64,000 bases of DNA from DASYPQ01 sp036006425 (GCA_036006425.1 DASYPQ010000003.1:62001-126000), one strand, 5' to 3'; shown: positions 50,401 through 58,994, counted from the stretch's first letter. Program-made: numbers and translations. The notes: a model not told the origin generated them from the sequence alone.

Positions 50401-51551
50401 CGGGCGAGGCCGGCTTCGCCGAACTGCGCGAGCGGCGGCTGCACGGGCTCGCGATCCGCGCCGGCACGCGGCCCGAGATCGACCTCCAGATCGCGCAGCT
50501 CCAGCGCCGCCAGGGCGACCTCGACGCCGCGCTCGAGTCCGCGCGCGAGGCGCTGCGCGCAGACCCCGCCTCGTCCGAGATCCGCGCCGAGCTCGGCCGC
50601 ATCCACGCCGCGCGCGGCGAGTGGAAGCAGGCGGTCGAGTCCTCCGTGCGCGCGAGTCACATGGAGAAACGCGCGAGCGATGCCCAGACGACGCACGACC
50701 TGATCCTCGCCCTGCGCGGAGCCGGCACCGGCGTGCAGCCCGCGATGCCCGCGGAGATGCGGCAGGCGGAGCTCGAGTCGCTCGAGACGCGCGAGCCCGA
50801 CGATCCGCGCGTCCCGGCGGCGCTCGCCTGGATGGATCTCGAGCTCGATCCGCGCAATCCGACGATCGCGGTCGCGAAGGCGTTCGCGCGGCTCGACCGC
50901 TTCCTCGCGGCGCACGCCGACGTCGCGCTGGAGACCCTGTGTCCGGGCGCGGACGAGATCTGGACCGATCTCCTGCTCGCGCTCGACCCGGCGCGCGCGC
51001 GCAGCTTCCTCGAGGGCGAACGCAAGAGGATCCCCGCGGGCCTCGAGCCGTGGCTCCAGCTCGGGCGCGTCGACGCGACGCAACCGCACGCGAAGGACGA
51101 GGTCGACGCCCTCGATCTCGTCCGGCGCATGGCGCCGGTCGGCCGGGTCCTGCGGGCGCACGCGCGCGTGCACCTCGCGCGCGCGCCGACGCTCCCCGAG
51201 ATCCAGGCGCTCGCGCGTGACATCCGGCGCGCCGAAGGCCTCGTCGAGGCGGACGCGGAGCTCTCGATGCTGCTCGCCGAGGCGCTGTTCGAGCTCGGTC
51301 CCAGCGGTCGCCAGCGCGCGATCGCGACGACGACACGCGTCCTCGCGACGGAGGGAGTCGAGGCCGGGATCGCGCACGCCGCGAAGCTCCTGCGCGCCGA
51401 GGCGTTGATCGCGCTCGACCGTCCCGAGAGCGCGACGGAGGCGCTCGAGATCCTCGCGGACCTCGCACCCGGCGAGCCGGATCCCTACCGCGACACGTGC
51501 ATCCTCGCGTGCCGGAGCCTCGCGAACGGGCTCGCGCCGACGACTCCGTAA
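47475..51551 (+). CDS. Very large membrane-anchored TPR-repeat protein
   Basis: 1358 residues from the ATG at 47475 (MNRSGWILLIGAIVLAAAVAAM), giving one N-terminal membrane anchor; an in-frame ATG 18 bases earlier is created by the tandem repeat. The rest is almost wholly helical, with TPR-like pairs (for example DLDAALESAREALRADPASSEIRAELGRIHAARGEWKQAVESS near 1015-1060). Large TPR proteins occur in exosortase-type polysaccharide loci and serve as periplasmic scaffolds; this one carries no lipobox. It follows the pseudo-kinase gene by 78 bases. Its stop codon is part of a long inverted repeat. Confidence 0.8.
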   Translation: MNRSGWILLIGAIVLAAAVAAMATRERARSPEEDLRDIGDRMRKGRIDRVEALSELDHLVDRTGDSGDSGVTARVRLARGRVLLDIDALDRAREDFQVVLGLGVLPAKEARDIEDDLIDLDLRAGRFQPALERVKTQIDRDPNDAAAWARKGEIHAGMAERTLTRARELLAGRLLADRATRAGRVLDRLGTMDPADARRPAVGRDLAALFDPGDEKNSQQVLRAADQAARDNERARVALATSLSDLELRRGRSSALAALLDLLDRADRSEEAARLGTCALAAAQAAGDTDAVARMVEVLDHLDRRAYASELGKWLLDRKAPISSERVLGLCDLFYRAERWNDLAAAAARLSQIGNAGEVGKANLYAALGLVHTGSYSAGKTALQQWVTGAQSEPFEGARVEAFRQIADAAGHLHQVDDEIDALESAVALDPDGAGPALLRLAALQFSSPHGGYRRPEEQVAKAMSLMPERTEELAVRWKRMGDQELKAAGLSRAGVLRDPNWRRIIAAPAAASVYELYVLADVFQLAAQPASAESFARRINQAMPTFVPGLDLSIRIQQSLGRTNEVLALLLARMRAAGADTKTRAILSRLSLSRLSPDARLDLMAADPEGFGRREIARGFVEQGEPELALTLVGDGQGANALLEARLVAARACLDTDQPDRAFELLLPLGRHVSSSAAAFDLFARAAARTGHAEELRRATTRAAAGLFPKKTEWLALCDTLLALGDADPAMPLVQRLDSDRRTRGGEVLLRRAWAELLLGNARGLNQTLERAAAFDTKGSVELVGVLAASLTPSWTGLDAAIDALQRTAWRPTRIQSVALLALQGKTQAARGVIDAAVGADNVDPLWVVADFLLAAEQGGATHAAPATLGPDAETEAARFVAEQSARDRRLAWCVLLAQESPQAAGWVSARLAEGVDAASDAAPSLWSEWIGCRLARLRGDRGLERRLLETLTGRWPGFVPAWDRQEALARARGAGEAGFAELRERRLHGLAIRAGTRPEIDLQIAQLQRRQGDLDAALESAREALRADPASSEIRAELGRIHAARGEWKQAVESSVRASHMEKRASDAQTTHDLILALRGAGTGVQPAMPAEMRQAELESLETREPDDPRVPAALAWMDLELDPRNPTIAVAKAFARLDRFLAAHADVALETLCPGADEIWTDLLLALDPARARSFLEGERKRIPAGLEPWLQLGRVDATQPHAKDEVDALDLVRRMAPVGRVLRAHARVHLARAPTLPEIQALARDIRRAEGLVEADAELSMLLAEALFELGPSGRQRAIATTTRVLATEGVEAGIAHAAKLLRAEALIALDRPESATEALEILADLAPGEPDPYRDTCILACRSLANGLAPTTP

Positions 51552-51653
51552 AGTACGGTACCTGGTTCACTTTCTCGCACTTCGCGCAGCGTCGCGGCGT
51601 TCCGTACGACCCGGCTCGAAGTGCGAGAAAATGAACCAGGTACCGTACTTTAC
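51549..51653. repeat. Long inverted repeat, 36-bp arms
   Basis: The left arm (51549-51584) and right arm (about 51618-51653) are complementary over 36 bases with one mismatch, around a loop of about 33 bases. The outer part reads TAAAGTACGGTACCTGGTTC and includes the TAA stop of the TPR gene. It lies between convergent genes and could act as a bidirectional terminator, but arms of this length are unusual; a mobile-element end or a dispersed palindromic repeat is also possible. Confidence 0.8.
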
Positions 51654-51656
51654 GCG

Positions 51657-52535
51657 CTAGAGATCGCCGCGCTCGGTCAGGACCGCTTCGAGGCTCGCGA
51701 AGCGGAACTGCGCGAGGAGCGCCTCGAGCCGCGGCAGCGTCCGCGACAGGTTCACGTAGTGCCGGAAGCGCTTCCACGCGGACGCGGGAGCGCGCGGTTG
51801 CTCCGGATCGAGCTCCCACGGGTGCAGGTAGAGCGAGCCGGGGCGACCGTCGCGCTCGAGCTTCGAAAGCGCCGCGCGCGGGATCGCCGCGGGAAGGAGG
51901 CGGAAGTAGCCGCCACCGCCGACGGGCAGGTTCTGGCCGAGGAAGCGCACGGTCGTCACCGGGAATTCGACGATGCGCGCGCCGCCCGCGGCCTCGACGA
52001 CGGAGATCCCGGGCTCGAAGTCGGGCACGCCGTAGTCCGGGTGGCGCACCGGATGGACGCTCGAGTCGTAGCGGTACCCGCGCTCCGCGAGCACGTCGAA
52101 GGCCCACCACGTGCGGCGCGTCAGCGTGAACGTCGACGCGCGGAAGCCGCGCGGGCGCGGAGCCCCCGCGGCCTGGAGCGCCGCTTCCGTCCGCGCGAGA
52201 TCCTGGACGAGGCCTTCGCGGCCGAGATCCTGCAGGAACGCGTGGTCGTAGCCGTGGCTCGCGACCTCGTGGCCGGCGGCGAGGCAACGGCGCACGAGAT
52301 CGGGATGCCGTTCGGCGATCCAGCCGAGGAAGAAGAACGTCGCGCTCGCGCGGTTCTTCTCGAGCGCGAGGAGCGCGCGGTCCATGCCGACGAGGACGCG
52401 CGACGGCACGGAGTCCCAGTCGTCGCGCGGGAAGTGCCCGCGCAGGTTCGCAACCTGGAAGTACTCCTCGACGTCGAAGCTCAATGCGTGGAGCGTCTTC
52501 GCCGCGCTCTTTCCCGTGCTCTTCTGGGGGCTCAA
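51657..52535 (-). CDS. Polysaccharide deacetylase (exosortase-A-locus type)
   Basis: 292 residues from a TTG at 52535 overlapping the amidotransferase stop (TTGA). NodB-fold features: HALSFDVEEYFQV with the Asp pair, ATFFFLGWIAERHPDLV, HEVASHGYDHAF (His pair for the metal) and RGFRASTFTLTRRTWWAFDVL. The C-terminal part (FPVTTVRFLGQNLPVGGGGYFRLLP, then SLYLHPWELDPEQP) matches DUF3473, the mark of deacetylases in PEP-CTERM/exosortase A loci. It should remove acetyl groups from an amino-sugar polymer in the periplasm, although no signal peptide is evident. Confidence 0.88.
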   Translation of the reverse strand: MSPQKSTGKSAAKTLHALSFDVEEYFQVANLRGHFPRDDWDSVPSRVLVGMDRALLALEKNRASATFFFLGWIAERHPDLVRRCLAAGHEVASHGYDHAFLQDLGREGLVQDLARTEAALQAAGAPRPRGFRASTFTLTRRTWWAFDVLAERGYRYDSSVHPVRHPDYGVPDFEPGISVVEAAGGARIVEFPVTTVRFLGQNLPVGGGGYFRLLPAAIPRAALSKLERDGRPGSLYLHPWELDPEQPRAPASAWKRFRHYVNLSRTLPRLEALLAQFRFASLEAVLTERGDL

Positions 52536-54454
52536 GCGACCACCTCGTCGACGCCGTGGCGCAGGCGCCAGCGCTCCAGCACGAGCAGGCTCCACAGGAG
52601 GTGGGAGTGGTCCGTCAGCCCCGAAGCGTGCTCCGCCTGCCGCGCGCGCAGAGTCTTGCGGTCGAACCAGCGCTCGGGCAGTCCCTCGATCGCCTCTGCG
52701 ATCGCTTGCGCGAGCGGACCGCGCGTCCAGGCGGTCAGCGGGATGTCGAACCCGCGCTTCGTCGCGCCGAGGAGCGACGCGGGCAGCCGCGCGCCGAGGG
52801 CGCGCCGGAACGCGTGCTTCCCGCGACCGCCGCGCACCTTCTCGTCCGGCGGCAGCGTCACGAAGCGCTCGACGAACCGGTGGTCGAGGAGCGGAGGACG
52901 CACTTCGAGGCTCGCGCCCATCGACGCGCGGTCCGCCTTCACGAGGATGCGGTCGGGCAGGAAGTGGTGGAAGTCGGCGTACTGGGCGCGGAACAGGGGA
53001 TCCTCGATCCGCGGCCGCTTGTAGTGGTCCTCGAACGCGTCGAACGGATCGTAGGAGGCGAGAGAGCGCGCGAGACCGGGCTCGAGGAGCGCGAGCACGT
53101 CGTCGCGCCCGAGCTGCGTCACGCTGTGCCAGTAGGCGCGCGCGGGATCGGTTCCGAGGTTCTCGAGCGTCGACTTCGCGCGCAGGACGCGCGGCGCCCA
53201 GTCGAGCTTCGGGTAGCGGCGTCCGACCTCCCCGAGGATCCGCGAGCCGGTCCGGCCGAGCACGGCGCGCGCGCGGTGCTCGGCGACGTCGAACACGTAG
53301 CGGCGGTAGCCCGCGAACACCTCGTCGCCGCCGTCGCCGGAGAGCGCGACCGTGACGAAGCGGCGCGCCATCTGCGACACGACCAGCGTCGGGACGGTCG
53401 ACGGATCCGCGAGCGGCTCGTCGAAGAGCCACGGCAGCACGTCGAGCGCGAGCCGCGGATCGGCTTCGAGGATCGCGGTGTGGTGCTCCGCCTGGACGCG
53501 CGCGGCCGTCGCCTTCGCCGTCTCGACCTCGTCGAACGCCTGGTCCTCGAACCCGACCGTGCAGGCGAGGAGCCGTTCCGCGACGGAGCGCGTCGTCCGG
53601 TCGGGGCGCGCGGCGCGCGCGCGCGCCATGCTGTCGAGGACCGCGCTCGAATCGACGCCGCCGGAGAGGAACGCGCCGAGCGGCACGTCGCTGACGAGGT
53701 GATCGCGCACGACGCGGTCGAGGAGCTCGAGGATCTCCTCGTCCGGAGCCGGCTCCCGCAGCGCGTCCGAAGGGAGATCCCAGTAGCGCGCGACGACGGG
53801 CTCCGCTCCGCGCGTCCACGCGAGCGTCGATCCCGGAGGCAGCCGCTCCATCCCCTCCCAGGCGGCACGCGGTCCGCTCGTGTATCCGGCGACGAGGTAC
53901 TCGAGCAGGGCTTCGCCGCGGAGCCTGCGCGGGAGGAGACCGCTCGCGAGGAGCGCCTTGGGCTCGCTGCCGAAGAGCAGCCCGCGGCCCGTGCGAGCGA
54001 AGTAGAGCGGCTTGATCCCGATCCGGTCGCGTGCGAGGAGCAGGCGCTCGCGCCCCGGCTCGCGCCAGTCGAGCACGGCGAGCGCGAACATCCCGTGGAG
54101 ACGCGTGATGCAGGCGGCGCCCACTTCCTCGTACAAGTGGACGATCACCTCGACGTCGGACTGCGTGCGGAAGCGGTGGCCCTTCGCTTCGAGCTCGGCG
54201 CGCAGCTCGAGGAAGTTGTAGATCTCGCCGTTGCACACGACCGCGATGTCGCCGGTCTCGTTCTCGATCGGCTGGCGTCCGCCGTCGACGTCGATGATCG
54301 AGAGCCGCCGGAACCCGATCCCGAGCGGACCGCGCGCGAGCTCCGTGCCGTCGTCGGGCCCGCGGTGCTGCAGCGTCCCCGCCATCCGCGCGAGGAGCGC
54401 CGCCGTCGGCGCGGCGTCCGCTTCGGACGCCGCCATGCCCGCGAAGCCGCACAT
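52532..54454 (-). CDS. Asparagine synthase-like glutamine amidotransferase
   Basis: 640 residues. Class II amidotransferase with nucleophile Cys2 (MCGFAG), QHRGPDDG, CNGEIYNF and DRIGIKPLYF. The synthetase half has FLSGGVDSS (PP-loop), SGDGGDEVFAGYRRY and KADRASMGASLEVRPP. All key residues are present. AsnB-like enzymes in exopolysaccharide loci are thought to amidate a sugar acid or a peptide rather than make asparagine; the locus makes that likely here. It ends inside the deacetylase start (4-base overlap) and begins 10 bases after the ligase gene. Confidence 0.9.
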   Translation of the reverse strand: MCGFAGMAASEADAAPTAALLARMAGTLQHRGPDDGTELARGPLGIGFRRLSIIDVDGGRQPIENETGDIAVVCNGEIYNFLELRAELEAKGHRFRTQSDVEVIVHLYEEVGAACITRLHGMFALAVLDWREPGRERLLLARDRIGIKPLYFARTGRGLLFGSEPKALLASGLLPRRLRGEALLEYLVAGYTSGPRAAWEGMERLPPGSTLAWTRGAEPVVARYWDLPSDALREPAPDEEILELLDRVVRDHLVSDVPLGAFLSGGVDSSAVLDSMARARAARPDRTTRSVAERLLACTVGFEDQAFDEVETAKATAARVQAEHHTAILEADPRLALDVLPWLFDEPLADPSTVPTLVVSQMARRFVTVALSGDGGDEVFAGYRRYVFDVAEHRARAVLGRTGSRILGEVGRRYPKLDWAPRVLRAKSTLENLGTDPARAYWHSVTQLGRDDVLALLEPGLARSLASYDPFDAFEDHYKRPRIEDPLFRAQYADFHHFLPDRILVKADRASMGASLEVRPPLLDHRFVERFVTLPPDEKVRGGRGKHAFRRALGARLPASLLGATKRGFDIPLTAWTRGPLAQAIAEAIEGLPERWFDRKTLRARQAEHASGLTDHSHLLWSLLVLERWRLRHGVDEVVA

Positions 54455-54464
54455 CGCCGCGGTC

Positions 54465-55892
54465 CTAGCTGCGCCCCATCGCCGGTCCGAATCCGCCCGG
54501 CTTCTGCGGCCGATCGAAGCCGCTGCGCGAGGGACCGCGCGCGAGACCGCGCGCGCGCACGAGCTCGAGCGTGCCGCGGCGTCCGGTGACCCGCGAGTCC
54601 GCGGTGAAGGCGGTCGGGTCCTCCATCTCCTGCCGCGCGATGACTCCGAACACCGTGACGACGGCGACGAAGTGGTAGAAGAGGTCGAACGCGGCGCGGT
54701 TCAGGAAGAAGCTCCCGACGACGAACGCCGTGAACGACGCCTCGAACATCGTCGTGTACGACAGGATCCAGCTCGCGTGGTACCGCTCGCGCGCGCGGCG
54801 CCGGATGCGCCACAGGTCGAGGTACGTGAGCACCATCAAGGAGATGTAGAGGAGGAATGCGGGCGTGCCGCACTCGGCCCACACCTGCAGGTAGCTGTTG
54901 TGCGCGACGTGGATGATGCCCTGCCCGGTGGCGCCGACGGGCGTCGCCGACCGGTCGTAGTTGCGGTAGTTCGGCAGGAACTTGTCGAACCCGACGCCGA
55001 ACACGGGGCGCGCGGTGATCATGTTCCGCGCGACGTTCCACGCGGCGAGGCGGCCGAGCGCGGAGCTGTCCTGCTCGTAGTTCCCGATCGACGCGATCCG
55101 GTCCTTGTAGGACTGCGGCGCCGCGATGAACGCGGCGATCGCGATGAGCACGAAGGTCGCGATGCCCGCGACGCGGTTCCGCGAGCGCCACACGAGCACC
55201 ATGATGGCGCAGGAGAGCGCGAGGAACGCGCCGCGCGAGTGCGTCGCGGCGATCGTGATGATCGTCAGCGGTACGGTCGCGAGCATCACGCGCCGCATGA
55301 GCTTGCGACGCTCGGCGAGGCCGAGGTGGAGCAGGAGTGGGACGCCCATCGTCAGCGCGAGCGCGAAGTCGTTGTTGTCCGCGAGCATCCCGCCGGGGCC
55401 CTGCCAGATCACCAGCGATCCGCCCGAGACGATCGCGGCGACGCCGTTCTTCACGCCGAAGAACCCGAACGACAGCGCGATGATCCACACGAGGACGCGC
55501 AGGTAGTCGCGGTTCTTGACGACGGCGGTCGTGAAGACGGCGACGCCGATGATCTTCACGTACTCGATGTACCTGGAGACGTCGGCCATCCCCTCCACCT
55601 GGCCCGAGAAGGCGAGCGAGAGCCCGACGCACAACGTCAGCGCGACCATGATGTAGTTGCGCATGTCCGGGAGCATGAAGCGCTTCGATCCCGGGCCGAG
55701 AAAGAAGCCGGCGAGCGTGATGATCGCGACGTAGAACGACCAGCGCTGCGCCCGCGCGAAACCCCAGGTGAGGTCCTGCACGCGCATGTAGGCGAGCAGC
55801 GTGAACAAGAGAAGGCCGATGAACGGCCTCCGGAACGAGGTCGGGAAGAACCCGATGATGAACGCGCTGACGATCAGGTCGCGCAGTGACAT
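54465..55892 (-). CDS. O-antigen ligase/polymerase-like membrane protein (exosortase-A-associated type)
   Basis: 475 residues, ten or more transmembrane segments. The opening (RDLIVSAFIIGFFPTSFRRP, then YMRVQDLTWGFARAQRW) closely follows the pattern of the putative O-glycosylation ligase family of exosortase A systems. A Wzy/WaaL-type segment FGVGFDKFLPNYRNY and HVAHNSYLQVWAECG contains the His expected in the periplasmic loop. It probably polymerises or ligates lipid-linked oligosaccharide. The C-terminal 50 residues are basic and disordered. GGAGG lies 6 bases before the ATG. Confidence 0.85.
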   Translation of the reverse strand: MSLRDLIVSAFIIGFFPTSFRRPFIGLLLFTLLAYMRVQDLTWGFARAQRWSFYVAIITLAGFFLGPGSKRFMLPDMRNYIMVALTLCVGLSLAFSGQVEGMADVSRYIEYVKIIGVAVFTTAVVKNRDYLRVLVWIIALSFGFFGVKNGVAAIVSGGSLVIWQGPGGMLADNNDFALALTMGVPLLLHLGLAERRKLMRRVMLATVPLTIITIAATHSRGAFLALSCAIMVLVWRSRNRVAGIATFVLIAIAAFIAAPQSYKDRIASIGNYEQDSSALGRLAAWNVARNMITARPVFGVGFDKFLPNYRNYDRSATPVGATGQGIIHVAHNSYLQVWAECGTPAFLLYISLMVLTYLDLWRIRRRARERYHASWILSYTTMFEASFTAFVVGSFFLNRAAFDLFYHFVAVVTVFGVIARQEMEDPTAFTADSRVTGRRGTLELVRARGLARGPSRSGFDRPQKPGGFGPAMGRS

Positions 55893-55907
55893 CGAGCCCC
55901 TCCTCTC

Positions 55908-57524
55908 CTACTTCAAGACCGAGCGGAAACCCTCGATCGCCTTGCGCAGCGCCGGACTCAGGAGACCCGCGTCCTGGTCGTGCGCCCAGGCCCAGGTGAC
56001 GAAGGCGAGCGAGCCGAGGACGAGCGCGCTCGCCGAACCGACGAGGACGCGGCGCGCGAAACGCTGTCGGTTCTCGCGGTGCGTCACGATCGTGTTGATG
56101 TTGCCGAGCACCGGGGCCGCCATGACGCGGCTGATGTCGTAGACGCTGCGGAAGCAGCTCTTCGTGTACTCGAGGAGAACCGCGAGCGCGACGCCGAGGC
56201 CGAGCCCGGCGACGATCGAGAAGACGACGATGATCCACGGGTTCGGCTCGGTCGCTTTGTTCGGGACGTTGATCTCCTCGAGGATCGCGAACGGGTTGCT
56301 GACCTTGCTCTTCGCGATCTCGGCGTCCTGAACCTTGACCTGGTAGCGCGTCTCGGCCTCGAGGAGGTCCTGCTTGAACCGCCCGATGCGCTCCTCGGAG
56401 AGCCTCACGTTGCGGTAGGCCTCGTGGAGCGTGTCGACGAGCTTCTCCTCCTCGGTGATCGTCGTCGCGAGCGCCGCACGGCGGGCGTCGAGCGCCGCGG
56501 CCTTGGACTCGGCGTCCTCGATCTGCAGCCGCAGCAGGGCGCGCGCCGGGTTCTCGACGAGGACCGTCGAGGTCTCGGCGCCGGTGATGAGCGCATCGAG
56601 GCTCTCGCGCTTCGACTCGAGCGCCGCGATGTCGCTCTGGATCTTGCGGTAGCGCGGATTCAGCGGCTTGTACTCGAGGATCTTCTGCTTGAGCTCGGCG
56701 ATCTTCGTCTCGGTCTGCTGGATCTCGAGCGCGTGGGTCTGGCCGGGCGTGACCCTCTCGCTCGCGATCTTCAGCGGCGTCTCGGCGAGCTGCTTGTTCA
56801 GGCGCGCGATCAGGCCGCGCTTCTCCGCGAGATCGACGTCGATCCGGTTGACCTCGGTCTTGTTCGCCTGGAGGCGCTCGTAGTCGGGATCCTCGCCGTG
56901 CTGCGTCGCGGCGCCCGGGATCGGCTGCATCGCGGAGATCCCGTTGATCTTCTTGAGATCGGAGAGCTTGTTCTCCTCCGCCTCGAACTGCCCCGCGAGC
57001 TTGTCCCGCTCGCTGCCGAGCCGGTCCTTCGCGTCCTCGAGCTTCCGGCGGTCCTGGTCGAGGACGTCGTCCTTCCAGTCGTCGCGCAGCGCCTTCAGGA
57101 ACTGGCCGGCCCAGATCCGGTCGAGGTCCGTGAACGTGATCGTGATGAAGATCGAGCTCTGCTGCCCGGCGGTCTCCCACTTGACGTCGAGGTTCTTGTC
57201 GATGTCGCGCAGGAAATCGCGGCGGCCGGTCTCCGAGAGCGCCTGGTACGCGGGCGGCCGGAGCTCCTCCTCGATGATCTTCCTCACGCGCGCCGGCGCC
57301 TTGATCTGGAACTTGGCATTCTGGCCTTCGCGGCTGACCGTCGACGAGGCCGTCTGGCGCAGCTCGAGCTGCGTCTTCGCCAGGAACTTGCGCGGGATGA
57401 TGACGGCGAGGCAGCTCCCGATCACGATGACGAACGCGGCGGGCACCGCGATCTGCCATACGCGGCGACGCAGCACGTCCAGGAACTCCTGGAGCTGCCC
57501 GCGCGATTCGATCTGGACGGCCAT
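55908..57524 (-). CDS. Polysaccharide chain-length/export protein, Wzz/GumC-like
   Basis: 538 residues. Wzz-type topology: transmembrane segment 1 (about 24-45, IAVPAAFVIVIGSCLAVIIP), a long periplasmic coiled-coil region (about 170-410, rich in Glu/Lys/Ala heptads), then a second segment (about 432-458, WIIVVFSIVAGLGLGVALAVLLE) and a third near 495. No Walker ATPase domain is attached, so a separate BY-kinase, not seen here, may exist. It sets chain length and links the inner-membrane machinery with the Wza-like lipoproteins encoded just upstream. Confidence 0.88.
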   Translation of the reverse strand: MAVQIESRGQLQEFLDVLRRRVWQIAVPAAFVIVIGSCLAVIIPRKFLAKTQLELRQTASSTVSREGQNAKFQIKAPARVRKIIEEELRPPAYQALSETGRRDFLRDIDKNLDVKWETAGQQSSIFITITFTDLDRIWAGQFLKALRDDWKDDVLDQDRRKLEDAKDRLGSERDKLAGQFEAEENKLSDLKKINGISAMQPIPGAATQHGEDPDYERLQANKTEVNRIDVDLAEKRGLIARLNKQLAETPLKIASERVTPGQTHALEIQQTETKIAELKQKILEYKPLNPRYRKIQSDIAALESKRESLDALITGAETSTVLVENPARALLRLQIEDAESKAAALDARRAALATTITEEEKLVDTLHEAYRNVRLSEERIGRFKQDLLEAETRYQVKVQDAEIAKSKVSNPFAILEEINVPNKATEPNPWIIVVFSIVAGLGLGVALAVLLEYTKSCFRSVYDISRVMAAPVLGNINTIVTHRENRQRFARRVLVGSASALVLGSLAFVTWAWAHDQDAGLLSPALRKAIEGFRSVLK

Positions 57525-57537
57525 GGATCGGTCTCGA

Positions 57538-58293
57538 TCAGAAGAAGCCCTGGTTCCCGTAGTACAGGAGACGGTTGTAGTTCGAGAACACTCCGAAGAT
57601 GCTGTTCATCACGATCGTCACGGGGAACAGGATGGCCTGCAGGAAGTAGCCGAGCTGCGCCATCATCGTCGGCGGCACGAAGATGATGTCGCGCTCGTGG
57701 ATGAGCACGTTGAAGGTCGAGTCGCCGGTATTGATCATCTCCGATAGGTTGATGATCAGGACCTGGGGATCGCGCGGATCGGCCCGGATGAGCCTCACGC
57801 GACCCAGGTTGGCGGTTTCGGGCTTGGGTTTCGCCGCGGTGACCGCCTCGAAGATCGTGATGTCGCCCGTGAACGGCTGCGCGCCCTGGCCGCTCACCTC
57901 GCCGAAGATGAAGAACTTCTTCCCGCCCGTCGTGCCGGCCTGGATCTTCACCTTGACGTCGATGAGCTCGTAGTACGGGCTGTACTTCTCCATCAACAGC
58001 GCTTCGATCTCGGTGCGCGTGCGGCCCGCGACCTGCACCGTGCCGATCTCGGGCAGGAGCACGGTGCCGTCGATGTCGACCCTGACCGTCCCCTTGATCT
58101 CGGTCGGGTGGTAGCTGTCGGTGACGCTGATCGAATCGCCGATCGAGACCCAGTTCTCGACCTCGGCGTTGCCCGAGTAGCGGTTGCCGAAGCCTTCCGT
58201 GTTCAGGTTCTGGAGCAGGCGCTTGTCGGGCGTCGAGTCGCAGGCGGCGACGAGTCCGATGAGAAGGAATGTCGCGAGGATGGTGCGCTTCAT
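57538..58293 (-). CDS. Polysaccharide export lipoprotein, Wza-like
   Basis: 251 residues with a lipoprotein signal (LIGLVAAC). Residues about 50-135 are a poly-export domain (GDSISVTDSYHPTEIKGTVRVDIDGTVLLPEIGTVQVAGRTRTEIEALL, in parts) and a SLBB-like part follows (FFIFGEVSGQGAQPFTGDITIFEAV). A hydrophobic C-terminal stretch (MAQLGYFLQAILFPVTIVMNS) could form the outer-membrane helix as in Wza. It should be the outer-membrane exit of the polymer. The neighbour at 58300 encodes a shorter paralogue; the two are 6 bases apart. Confidence 0.88.
   Translation of the reverse strand: MKRTILATFLLIGLVAACDSTPDKRLLQNLNTEGFGNRYSGNAEVENWVSIGDSISVTDSYHPTEIKGTVRVDIDGTVLLPEIGTVQVAGRTRTEIEALLMEKYSPYYELIDVKVKIQAGTTGGKKFFIFGEVSGQGAQPFTGDITIFEAVTAAKPKPETANLGRVRLIRADPRDPQVLIINLSEMINTGDSTFNVLIHERDIIFVPPTMMAQLGYFLQAILFPVTIVMNSIFGVFSNYNRLLYYGNQGFF
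58198..58250 (-). repeat. Near-identical 53-bp segment, copy 1
   Basis: Differs from copy 2 (58837-58889) at a single base. It encodes the residues just after the lipobox Cys (STPDKRLLQNLNT) in both Wza-like genes, whereas the rest of the two genes has diverged strongly. Confidence 0.8.
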
Positions 58294-58299
58294 GTGCCG

Positions 58300-58935
58300 T
58301 CACTCTCCTCGGCTCGCAAGGAGGACCGGCGGCGCCTGCTGCACATCTTCCTGATGCGTCGACGGCACGTAGATGATGTCACCCTTCCGGACGAGCGCTC
58401 GACAGCTCGTGCTCCCCTCGACCAATCCCTTGGACAGATCCAGGACCAGCGGCTCGGTCCCGCGCGCGTTCGCACGGATGAGTCGGACGTGGTTCAGGTC
58501 CGCAGACTCGATGCGCGGACGGGCCAGCAGGACTGCATCCGTGACTCCGACGACGCCGGAGAATGGCTGGAGGCCGACTCTCCGGACCTCACCGAACACG
58601 AAGTACCGATCGCTCGACGTCGTGAGGTCGACGCTCAACGTGTCGTGAACGGGCGCAAATCGCTGTCGCAACGACGCCTCGATCTCCCGGACGGTGCGGC
58701 CCGCGACGTCGACGGATCCGATCTCGGGGAGAAGCACCCTCCCGTCCGCATCGACGGTCACGACCACGTCGATCTCGTCGGGATGGCAGGGGTCGGTCAG
58801 CGTGATCGAGTCCCCGATCGCGGCCCACTCCTCTTGCGTGTTCAGGTTCTGGAGCAGGCGCTTGTCGGGCGTCGAGCCGCAGGCGGCGAGCGAGAGGATC
58901 GTCCCCGCGAGAACGAGACGGGCGAGGAGGGTCAT
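58300..58935 (-). CDS. Shorter Wza-like polysaccharide export lipoprotein (paralogue)
   Basis: 211 residues with a lipoprotein signal (AGTILSLAAC). It has the poly-export domain (IGDSITLTDPCHPDEIDVVVTV and GRVLLPEIGSVDVAGRTVREI) and the SLBB-like part (YFVFGEVRRVGLQPFSGVVGV) but lacks the hydrophobic C-terminal segment of the neighbouring copy, so it may not span the outer membrane. The first residues after the Cys are nearly identical between the two at DNA level. It may be a periplasmic adaptor of the same pore, or a duplicate losing function. It is the first gene of the export operon. Confidence 0.85.
   Translation of the reverse strand: MTLLARLVLAGTILSLAACGSTPDKRLLQNLNTQEEWAAIGDSITLTDPCHPDEIDVVVTVDADGRVLLPEIGSVDVAGRTVREIEASLRQRFAPVHDTLSVDLTTSSDRYFVFGEVRRVGLQPFSGVVGVTDAVLLARPRIESADLNHVRLIRANARGTEPLVLDLSKGLVEGSTSCRALVRKGDIIYVPSTHQEDVQQAPPVLLASRGE
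58837..58889 (-). repeat. Near-identical 53-bp segment, copy 2
   Basis: Partner of 58198-58250, one mismatch in 53 bases; see that entry. Confidence 0.8.
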
Positions 58936-58994
58936 GGGGTGCGGGGTGGGGACAGAAAAGGGACCTTCGGATTCATCGACGCGCCGCGCACGAG

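Noticed and set aside
48240..51377. 1045-codon minus-strand open frame opposite the TPR gene
   Set aside because: Very Arg-rich and without any motif; the plus strand has a proper anchor and TPR pattern, so this is a shadow.
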